Positions 1-5,101 of a DNA stretch of 6,703 nt are shown here, one piece after another (position 1 is the stretch's first letter; the number at the start of each line of letters is the position of its first letter). The stretch covers positions 1-6,703 of the forward strand of contig JBGSQC010000156.1 in NCBI GenBank assembly GCA_041738295.1. The letters are read 5' to 3'. Under the pieces are notes generated by a model, which made no database searches, had not been told where the DNA came from, and was given only the letters and a program-made list of their open reading frames with translations. Origin of the DNA: Zhengella sp041738295 (GTDB lineage: Bacteria > Pseudomonadota > Alphaproteobacteria > Rhizobiales > Rhizobiaceae). A program made the position numbers and the translations under genes.

Positions 1-831
1 GCCGGGGCAGGGCCGCTGCTCTTTGCCGTGGGGGCCCAGCTTGCCCGCGCCGGCAATGCGCCGGTTGCCATCATCCAGGCCGGCAAGCCCTTTTCGCCAG
101 CCCATGGCGCATGGAAGCTGCCGCTCGCGCAACTCTCGGAAGCCGCCGGCTATATGGTAACGCTGCTCAGCCACCGCGTGCCGATCCTCACCGCAACCGA
201 TGTCGTGCGGATCACTGAAAGCGGCAATGGACTTGAAGTCCAAGTGCAGGACGCATCGGGTGTCCGCGTGCTGTCAGCCGATCTTGTTGGCCTGCATGAC
301 GGCATTCGTCCGAATTCCTATGGCGCAACCGCCTGCAACATGATCCCGGTGCTGAGCGCCGGTGATTGCCATGAGTCGCTGGGGGCCGATGCCGCTGCCA
401 TTGACGGCGAGCATGCGGCAAGGCGCGTGATGGCCCGTCTTGGCGGAAAGGCGGACCCTGAGGAGCCGCGTGGCCTTGCCCGGGCGCGCGAGACGCAAGG
501 CATTCTTGCCCGGATGCATGGCGGAGATGAAGCGGCAAGGCTGGCGGAACTCCCCGCTGATACCGTGATCTGCCGTTGCGAAAACCGCACGCTCGCCGAC
601 CTTCGCGCGCTCGGACCGGAACCGACCATTCGTGAACTTCGCCTCAACGGGCGCTTTGCCATGGGGGCCTGCCAAGGCCGGTTCTGTGGCGAATGGGTCA
701 ACCAACTTGCTGAGAACAGTCCACCATCGGGTGCTGTCGGTGCCATGCGCTGGCCCGTCCGTCCTATTTCCATCGCCGATATCCTGGACGCCGGAGAAGA
801 TCCGGCCCCTCTAGCGGAGCTCGAAAAATGA
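1..831 (+). CDS. FAD/NAD(P)-binding oxidoreductase with C-terminal BFD-type [2Fe-2S] domain, 5'-partial (HcnB/opine oxidase A/D-hydroxyproline dehydrogenase alpha-like)
   Basis: This is the C-terminal 276 residues of a flavoprotein; the frame is open from base 1, so the start lies outside the window. The visible part opens in a Gly-rich dinucleotide-binding turn (AGAGPLLF, residues 1-8), continues with a DGIRPN segment (100-105) and the AGDC motif (120-123) that normally contacts FAD, and ends in a BFD-like iron-sulfur domain with a CxC pair (Cys191, Cys193) and a Cx4C pair (Cys224, Cys229). In the HcnB/OoxA/SoxA family such subunits join a DadA-like FAD subunit and a small [2Fe-2S] subunit to oxidise glycine, opines or D-hydroxyproline and pass electrons onward. 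The stop overlaps the next start (ATGA at 828-831), indicating translational coupling with the aldehyde dehydrogenase. The stretch between DGIRPN and AGDC is only 14 residues, which looks short for the family. Family assignment is firm; the substrate is inferred from the neighbours. Confidence 0.85.
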   Translation, partial: AGAGPLLFAVGAQLARAGNAPVAIIQAGKPFSPAHGAWKLPLAQLSEAAGYMVTLLSHRVPILTATDVVRITESGNGLEVQVQDASGVRVLSADLVGLHDGIRPNSYGATACNMIPVLSAGDCHESLGADAAAIDGEHAARRVMARLGGKADPEEPRGLARARETQGILARMHGGDEAARLAELPADTVICRCENRTLADLRALGPEPTIRELRLNGRFAMGACQGRFCGEWVNQLAENSPPSGAVGAMRWPVRPISIADILDAGEDPAPLAELEK

Positions 832-2222
832 CAGCCATTCCAGTCGCAAGGGAGGCCGCAACCAGCTTTGCGGTCGCGAACCCCTATTCCCGAAAAATCC
901 TGGCCGAACTGGGCGAAAGCTCAACTGCGGAGATTGCCGCGACGGTTGCGCGCGCGCGAAAAGCGGCAGCTGCGTTCCGTCATTCGACTCCCTTTGAACG
1001 CCGGGATCTGTTGAACCGGCTGGCGGCCTTGGTGGAACGGGACGCCGAAGCGCTGGCTCGAACCATTTCCGACGAGATGGGCAAGACCATTTCGGAAGCG
1101 CGCAACGAGATCCGCCGCGCGCAGAACACGCTGCGGCTTTCCGGCGATGCAGCGACCTTCCTTGACGGCGAGGTGATGCATTGCGCCATCGTGTCGGGCG
1201 GCGTGGACCGGCAGGCTGTGGTGACTTTTCAGCCGGTGGGCGTGGTGGCGGCCATCACACCGTTCAACTATCCGGTCAACCTGCTCTGCCACAAGCTCGG
1301 CCCGGCAATTGCCGCCGGGAATGCCGTGGTGGTGAAACCGTCTCCAAAAGCGCCTCTTGCCGCCACCATGCTGGTGGCGCTCACCCGCGAAGCCGGTTTC
1401 TCGGATGATCTGGTGCAAGCTGTGCAGGGCGGAGCGCGGCCCGCCATCGATCTGGCCCGCTCGGCGATCGACCTCTTGAGCTTTACCGGCGGGCCTGCCG
1501 CAGGCCTTGCGCTGAAGCAGGCATCCGGCCTTGTGCGCTGCCTGATGGAGCTTGGCGGCAATGATCCGTTGATCGTCCTGCCCGATGCCGATCTGGTGGC
1601 TGCAGCCGATACAGCCGTGGCGCATCGCTGCGAGATTGCCGGGCAAAGCTGCGCGGCGGTCAAGAAGCTCTATCTTCACGAAGATGTTGCCGAACGCTTC
1701 ACCGGCATGGTGGCCGACCGGTTGTCCGTGCTTCGCGTCGGTGATCCGTCGCAGGATGCCACCCAGATGGGTACGGTGATCGACGAGGCCGCTGCGGCGA
1801 TGATTGCCGCCAGGCTGGCCGAGGCGAGGGGTGCCGGCGCCTCCATCGTCACAGGCGGCGCTCATCGTGGCACATTGTTCCAGCCGACGCTGGTGGCCGA
1901 TGTGCCGCCATCCTGCCAGCTTTTTGCCACGGAAACCTTTGGTCCTGTGATTTCGACCCGCCGGTTCCGTGATCTCAATGGCGTCATTGCCGAGATCAAC
2001 GCGACGCAGTTCGGGCTGCAGGCCGGCATCTTTACCAATGATCATGCGGCGATCCGCAAGGTTTCACGCGAGTTGCAGGTGGGCGGCGTGATGATCAATG
2101 AAGGGCCGGATTTCCGAGCAGAGCATGTTCCCTTCGGCGGCATCAAATCGTCCGGCATGGGGCGCGAAGGCGTGCGCATCACCATGCGCGAGATGAGTGA
2201 AACCCGCGTCGTGATCGACTGA
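828..2222 (+). CDS. NAD(P)-dependent aldehyde dehydrogenase (candidate alpha-ketoglutarate semialdehyde dehydrogenase)
   Basis: This 464-residue cytoplasmic enzyme oxidises an aldehyde to the acid with NAD(P)+. All expected catalytic parts are visible: the ITPFNYP motif with Asn147 (oxyanion hole), VVVKPSPKAP with Lys170 (cofactor binding), an LSFTGG turn, the general base Glu241 in MELGGND, the nucleophile Cys275 in AGQSCAAVKK, and Glu369 in ETFGP. The GQ-x-C-x-AVK context resembles the lactaldehyde/GAPN/phosphonoacetaldehyde dehydrogenase branch more than the betaine aldehyde branch. The ATG overlaps the preceding stop by four bases and has GGAG at 816-819, eight bases upstream, which supports this start. 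The usual NAD-selecting Glu after KP[SA] is Pro173 here, so NADP+ use is possible. Sitting between a D-amino-acid-type oxidase subunit and a DapA-family enzyme, it may oxidise alpha-ketoglutarate semialdehyde in hydroxyproline catabolism. That is inference; at 464 residues it is shorter than I recall for hydroxyproline-linked (type III) enzymes, about 500-525. Confidence 0.92.
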   Translation: MTAIPVAREAATSFAVANPYSRKILAELGESSTAEIAATVARARKAAAAFRHSTPFERRDLLNRLAALVERDAEALARTISDEMGKTISEARNEIRRAQNTLRLSGDAATFLDGEVMHCAIVSGGVDRQAVVTFQPVGVVAAITPFNYPVNLLCHKLGPAIAAGNAVVVKPSPKAPLAATMLVALTREAGFSDDLVQAVQGGARPAIDLARSAIDLLSFTGGPAAGLALKQASGLVRCLMELGGNDPLIVLPDADLVAAADTAVAHRCEIAGQSCAAVKKLYLHEDVAERFTGMVADRLSVLRVGDPSQDATQMGTVIDEAAAAMIAARLAEARGAGASIVTGGAHRGTLFQPTLVADVPPSCQLFATETFGPVISTRRFRDLNGVIAEINATQFGLQAGIFTNDHAAIRKVSRELQVGGVMINEGPDFRAEHVPFGGIKSSGMGREGVRITMREMSETRVVID

Positions 2223-2248
2223 TCGCCGCACTTTGCAAGGAGCCGGCC

Positions 2249-3139
2249 ATGACCGCATCCACCCGTTTCGACGGTGTTTTCACCGCGCTTGTCACCCCCT
2301 TCACTGACAATGGCAGCATTGACTGGACCGCCTATGACCGACTGCTGGATTTCCAGCTGGAGGCAGGCGTTTCAGGCCTGGTGCCGGTCGGCACGACAGG
2401 CGAGGCAGCAACGCTGACCGACAGCGAAGCCGCAGCACTCATCGAGCGGACGGTCAAGCGCGCAGATGGCAAGGCCTATGTGCTGGCCGGGGCCGGTTCC
2501 AACAACACGGTTCACGCCGTGGAGGCAACGTGGCGGGCCTTTGAGGCAGGCGCCGACGGCGTGCTGCACATCACGCCGTACTATAACAAGCCGGGGCAGG
2601 CAGGTCTCGCGGCGCATTTCTCCGCCGTGGCCGAGGCCGCATCAGGCGACGTGATGCTCTATTCCGTACCGGGCCGGACGGGCGTTGCCATCGCGCCTGA
2701 AAAGGCGGCAGACTTGTGCACGCGCCACGCCAACATCGTCGCCATCAAGGAAGCTGGCGGCGACGTTGCTCGCGTGACGAGCCTCAGGGCGGCCTGCGGA
2801 GGGAATATCACAATCCATTGCGGCGATGACGGGCTGGCGCTCGCCTTTTATGCGCTCGGCGCGCGAGGCCTGACTTCGGTTCTTTCCAATGTCCTGCCGG
2901 GCGATTGCGTGGAGCTCCACAGGGCCTGGGCTGCGGGCGACCTCGCCATGGCGCTGGCGATCCATGAGCGGCTGGCACCGGCGGCGGCTGCCATGTTCTG
3001 CGAGAATTCTCCCGCGCCGGTGAAACATGCCCTTGCCGCCAAGGGCTGGATGAGCGCCCATGTGCGCCTGCGGCTTTCACCAATGAGTGCCGATGGTGCA
3101 AGGCTTGTGGAAACGGCAGTTGCGCGCGCCTCGTCCTGA
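2249..3139 (+). CDS. Dihydrodipicolinate synthase/N-acetylneuraminate lyase family protein (DapA paralogue or pyrroline-4-hydroxy-2-carboxylate deaminase)
   Basis: This 296-residue cytoplasmic class I aldolase-family (beta/alpha)8 barrel forms a Schiff base between its lysine and a 2-oxo acid. Visible motifs are GTTGE (48-52, with Thr49/Thr50), TPYYNKP with Tyr112, LYSVPGRTGV with Tyr138 and Arg143, and the Schiff-base Lys167 in AIKEAGG. These correspond to E. coli DapA Thr44/Thr45, Tyr107, Tyr133, Arg138 and Lys161, so the full DapA catalytic set is retained, as is the C-terminal PAPVKHAL segment. Length matches the family (E. coli DapA has 292 residues). An AAGGAG at 2237-2242 lies six bases before the ATG. 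It follows the aldehyde dehydrogenase by 26 bases, in one operon. The context favours a catabolic role, such as deaminating and dehydrating pyrroline-4-hydroxy-2-carboxylate to alpha-ketoglutarate semialdehyde. Because Arg143 and the threonines are kept, a true DapA activity cannot be excluded. Confidence 0.9.
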   Translation: MTASTRFDGVFTALVTPFTDNGSIDWTAYDRLLDFQLEAGVSGLVPVGTTGEAATLTDSEAAALIERTVKRADGKAYVLAGAGSNNTVHAVEATWRAFEAGADGVLHITPYYNKPGQAGLAAHFSAVAEAASGDVMLYSVPGRTGVAIAPEKAADLCTRHANIVAIKEAGGDVARVTSLRAACGGNITIHCGDDGLALAFYALGARGLTSVLSNVLPGDCVELHRAWAAGDLAMALAIHERLAPAAAAMFCENSPAPVKHALAAKGWMSAHVRLRLSPMSADGARLVETAVARASS

Positions 3140-3159
3140 CCATTGCAAGCCCGGTGCTG

Positions 3160-3181
3160 CTGATCCAGAAAGACGGATCAG
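3160..3181 (+). other. Small inverted repeat between the dapA-like gene and the modE-like gene
   Basis: CTGATCC (3160-3166) and GGATCAG (3175-3181) can pair as a 7-bp stem with an 8-base loop. The right arm touches the AGGAGG ribosome binding site of the next gene by two bases. No T-run follows, so it is a poor intrinsic terminator. It may be a weak RNA structure at the boundary between the catabolic and molybdate genes, or chance. Confidence 0.35.
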
Positions 3182-3185
3182 GAGG
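3180..3185 (+). promoter_or_regulatory. Ribosome binding site fixing the modE-like start
   Basis: A perfect AGGAGG lies nine bases before the ATG at 3195. The same frame is open further upstream (from about 3087, inside the dapA-like gene), but no comparable site precedes those upstream codons. This decides the start at 3195. Confidence 0.8.
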
Positions 3186-3194
3186 CACAAACCC

Positions 3195-3482
3195 ATGACC
3201 GGCACCGAAACGACGCTGCGCCTGCGCATCCTGTTTGGCGACGATGCCATGCTTGGACCCGGCAAGGCTGACCTGTTGCAACGCATTCGCGACACTGGTT
3301 CCATCTCTGCGGCAGGGCGTGCCATGGGCATGAGCTACAAGCGCGCATGGGGGCTGGTGGAAGAGATGAACCGCGCCTTCCGCGATCCGCTGGTGGAAAG
3401 CAGCCGGGGCGGGGCAACCGGTGGCGGCGCTACGCTGACACCGGCCGGAGACTATGTTTTGGCACTCTACCGGCAGATCTAG
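3195..3482 (+). CDS. Stand-alone ModE-type winged-helix DNA-binding protein, apparently truncated by an in-frame TAG
   Basis: This 95-residue protein matches the N-terminal DNA-binding domain of the molybdate regulator ModE. It has a helix-turn-helix at about residues 36-60 (TGSISAAGRAMGMSYKRAW is the family hallmark) and a glycine-rich wing (GGATGGGATLT, 72-82), followed by the start of a C-terminal helix (LYRQI, 91-95). No molybdate-binding Mop/TOBE domain is present, as in other single-domain ModE relatives of alphaproteobacteria. The ATG at 3195 has a perfect AGGAGG. The frame stops at TAG 3480-3482, but stays open beyond it for 25 codons that resemble the missing family tail, so a nonsense mutation (GAG or CAG to TAG) is likely. 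The DNA-binding core is complete, while the tail that helps pack the dimer in ModE would be lost; function may be weakened. It lies 55 bases after the dapA-like gene and 143 bases before modA, which it probably regulates through the palindrome at 3573-3588. Confidence 0.8.
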   Translation: MTGTETTLRLRILFGDDAMLGPGKADLLQRIRDTGSISAAGRAMGMSYKRAWGLVEEMNRAFRDPLVESSRGGATGGGATLTPAGDYVLALYRQI

Positions 3483-3560
3483 GACAAGGCGGCACGCTCT
3501 TGTGCCAGTGAAATCAACACCTTGCGGGCCATGTTGACCGATATCTCTCAAGAGAAATAA
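3483..3560 (+). pseudogene. Residual 3' end of the modE-like reading frame beyond the TAG
   Basis: Reading on in frame after the TAG gives 25 codons, DKAARSCASEINTL (first 14) then RAMLTDISQEK, ending at TAA 3558-3560. Joined to the upstream LYRQI it makes a charged, helix-forming tail of the kind that ends single-domain ModE proteins, giving an ancestral length of about 121 residues. That is close to the roughly 121-residue domain I of E. coli ModE. The stretch has no own ribosome binding site or credible start, so it is probably untranslated unless the amber codon is read through. Confidence 0.6.
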
Positions 3561-3563
3561 CGG

Positions 3564-3592
3564 TTGTGCGATTATCGTTGTAACGATATGTT
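3564..3592 (+). promoter_or_regulatory. Candidate sigma-70-type promoter of modABC
   Basis: TTGTGC (3564-3569) and TATGTT (3587-3592) are separated by 17 bases. They match the -35 and -10 consensus at three and four of six positions. The predicted transcription start, near 3599, falls just before modA. The match is modest, but the palindrome at 3573-3588 fills the spacer, a layout typical of repressor control. Confidence 0.4.
3573..3588. promoter_or_regulatory. 16-bp inverted repeat upstream of modA, putative Mo-box (ModE operator)
   Basis: TATCGTT and AACGATA form perfect 7-base arms around a central GT. The ATCG...CGAT ends echo the outer bases of the E. coli ModE operator, although the two arms are closer together here. 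The location, between the regulator gene and modA and overlapping the presumed promoter, supports an operator role. Binding by the truncated ModE-like protein is inference. Confidence 0.55.
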
Positions 3593-3612
3593 TCCCTGGA
3601 AATAACGAAAAT

Positions 3613-3621
3613 GGAGTGGAG
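3613..3621 (+). promoter_or_regulatory. Ribosome binding site favouring modA start at 3626
   Basis: GGAG at 3613-3616 and GGAG at 3618-3621 precede the ATG at 3626 by nine and four bases. The alternative ATG at 3611 has only a weak GGAAAT upstream, so 3626 is preferred. Confidence 0.6.
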
Positions 3622-3625
3622 AATC

Positions 3626-4420
3626 ATGCCTTCAGGCAAAAGGCGTGAAAGTGTACTGACACTCGCGGTTGCGGCACTGGTCACCAGTCTTTTGGGCAGC
3701 TTCATGCCTACTTCGGCCAAGGCCGAGACGGCGCTCGTTGCCGTGGCCGCGAATTTTTCGGAAGCAGCCGAACGTCTGAGGCCCTTGTTCACACAGGTGA
3801 CGGGGCATGAGATCAAGCTGACCACAGGGTCGACCGGCAAGCTCTACGCGCAGATCAGCGAAGGCGCACCGTTCGAAGTGCTGTTGTCGGCTGATACAAA
3901 AATGCCTGCGAAGCTGGAGGTAGAGGGCAAGGCTGTTGCCGGAACGCGCTTTACCTATGCTGTGGGACAATTGGTGCTCTGGAGCATGGATCCCGACCGG
4001 ATCGGAACCGATGGAAAAGCAGCACTCGAAGACCCTGGTTTGCGCTACATTGCCATTGCCAATCCTGATCTCGCCCCATACGGCTTAGCCGCGCGTGAAG
4101 CCATGCAGGCCATGGGTGTGTGGGACGGCCTGTCTGCAAAGATCGTGATCGGCCAGAATATTGGCCAGACCAATTCGCTGGTCGCCACCGGGGCTGCTGA
4201 AATTGGCTTTGTCGCTTTGTCGGCGGTCAAGGCACCCGGCAAGGTCATGAAAGGCAGTTTTTGGCAGGTGCCGCAGGAAAAATTCACCCCGATCCGGCAG
4301 GATGCCATCCTCTTGAAGGCAGGCGAGAAGAACGCTGCTGCCAAAGCCTTCCTTGATTTCCTCAAATCCCCGGAAGCAGGCGAGATCATGACGTCCTTCG
4401 GATATGCGGCGGGGAAATAA
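3626..4420 (+). CDS. modA: Molybdate ABC transporter, periplasmic substrate-binding protein ModA
   Basis: ModA captures molybdate (and usually tungstate) in the periplasm and delivers it to ModBC. From ATG 3626 the protein has 264 residues with a clear Sec signal peptide: KRR at 5-7, a hydrophobic core at about 10-27, and probable cleavage after SAKA (residue 33). The mature protein begins ETALVAVAANF; its Asn10 (residue 43) fits the AxNF-type oxyanion site known from Azotobacter vinelandii ModA2, and the GSTGKLYAQI loop (68-77) supplies the second binding Ser (Ser69). APFEVLLSAD follows, as is standard for the family. An in-frame ATG at 3611 would add five residues (MEWRI), but the ribosome binding sites at 3613-3621 favour 3626. 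It is the first gene of modABC; its TAA abuts the modB start with no gap. Expression is probably controlled by the inverted repeat at 3573-3588. Confidence 0.95.
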   Translation: MPSGKRRESVLTLAVAALVTSLLGSFMPTSAKAETALVAVAANFSEAAERLRPLFTQVTGHEIKLTTGSTGKLYAQISEGAPFEVLLSADTKMPAKLEVEGKAVAGTRFTYAVGQLVLWSMDPDRIGTDGKAALEDPGLRYIAIANPDLAPYGLAAREAMQAMGVWDGLSAKIVIGQNIGQTNSLVATGAAEIGFVALSAVKAPGKVMKGSFWQVPQEKFTPIRQDAILLKAGEKNAAAKAFLDFLKSPEAGEIMTSFGYAAGK

Positions 4421-5098
4421 GTGGGCGATCTGGACCTCGGACCTCTCTGGCTGACGATCCGCCTGGCGGCGCTGACCACTGCCATCCTTCTGGTGATTGG
4501 AACGCCGATTGCATGGTGGCTGGCCAATACCCGATCGCGGTTGAAGTCGGTTGCCGAAGCCGTCACTGCATTGCCGCTGGTTCTCCCGCCCACTGTCCTC
4601 GGCTTTTATCTGCTGGTCTTCCTGAGCCCCAACAGCGCCCTGGGAGGGGCGTGGCTGGCAGCCACGGGAACGACACTGACATTTTCTTTTTCCGGGCTTG
4701 TGATCGCATCTTCCCTCTACTCGCTGCCCTTCATGGTTCAACCGCTGCAAGGGGCGTTTGAAGCCATCGGTCGCGCACCGATGGAAGCGGCTGCCAGCTT
4801 GCGCGCTTCACCCCTGGATGCCTTCTTTTCCGTGGCGACACCGCTGGCTGCACGTGGCTACCTGACCGCAATCGTTTTGACCTTTGCCCATACGATCGGG
4901 GAGTTTGGTGTCGTGCTGATGGTCGGTGGCAACAGCCCGGACCGAACCAAGGTCGTCTCGATCCAGATCTATGAGCATGTCGAGACGATCAACTATGCGG
5001 CAGCCCATGGCCTGGCGGCCATTCTTCTTGCCTTCTCCTTCACAGTGCTGCTGGCGGTCTACACGTTCAATCGCCGGTTTCCGTTGCATGTGGGATAG
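4421..5098 (+). CDS. modB: Molybdate ABC transporter permease ModB
   Basis: This 225-residue inner-membrane protein forms the homodimeric channel of the molybdate importer. About five membrane segments can be seen, at roughly residues 10-34, 48-68, 86-106, 146-168 and 193-214. The cytoplasmic EAA loop (EAAASLRASPLDAFFSVATPLA, given as its two ends 122-131 and 132-143) is the coupling helix that docks onto ModC. LPLVLPPTVLGFYLL (51-65) and HTIGEFGVVLMVGGN (157-171) are hallmarks of the ModB/CysTW permease family. Length agrees with E. coli ModB (229). The start is GTG at 4421, directly after the modA stop, with GGGGA at 4411-4415 as ribosome binding site inside the end of modA; no better ATG lies nearby. 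Translation is probably coupled to modA. modC follows after three bases. Confidence 0.95.
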   Translation: MGDLDLGPLWLTIRLAALTTAILLVIGTPIAWWLANTRSRLKSVAEAVTALPLVLPPTVLGFYLLVFLSPNSALGGAWLAATGTTLTFSFSGLVIASSLYSLPFMVQPLQGAFEAIGRAPMEAAASLRASPLDAFFSVATPLAARGYLTAIVLTFAHTIGEFGVVLMVGGNSPDRTKVVSIQIYEHVETINYAAAHGLAAILLAFSFTVLLAVYTFNRRFPLHVG

Positions 5099-5101
5099 GT
5101 C

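Larger units (their letters stand above)
3554..3607 (+). repeat. GAAATAACG direct repeats flanking the modA operator
   Basis: GAAATAACG occurs at 3554-3562 and again at 3599-3607. The midpoint of the pair coincides exactly with the centre of the palindrome (between 3580 and 3581). TAACG thus appears at 3558, 3581 and 3603, spaced 23 and 22 bases, about two helical turns. The first copy overlaps the final codons of the interrupted modE-like frame. Confidence 0.55.

Noticed and set aside
28..831. GTG at 28 as the real start of the first gene
   Set aside because: The frame is open to base 1 and the residues before 28 (AGAGPLLFA) belong to the conserved nucleotide-binding turn, so the gene is simply cut by the window edge.
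921..2045. Long open frame on the minus strand opposite the aldehyde dehydrogenase (374 codons)
   Set aside because: It mirrors a certain gene, is rich in His/Arg/Gly in the manner of antisense frames in GC-rich DNA, and shows no recognisable domain.
2585..2600. GCCGGGGCAGG shared between base 1 and about 2590
   Set aside because: A short GC-rich match in two unrelated coding contexts; expected by chance and not a mobile-element end.
3087..3194. Upstream extension of the modE-like frame into the dapA-like gene
   Set aside because: The residues are unlike ModE and overlap a conserved gene end, while a perfect AGGAGG marks the start at 3195.
2808..3551. Minus-strand open frame spanning the dapA-like gene, the intergenic stretch and the modE-like gene (247 codons)
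   Set aside because: It is antisense to two well-supported genes, has no family-like motif and no supporting ribosome site; it is open because of GC-rich codon bias.
3611..3625. ATG at 3611 as the modA start
   Set aside because: Its upstream ribosome site is weak, whereas the ATG at 3626 has GGAG at two suitable positions and yields a standard signal peptide. It remains possible.
4045..4750. Two overlapping minus-strand open frames opposite modA and modB
   Set aside because: Both are shadows of modAB, with low-complexity basic composition and no recognisable motifs.
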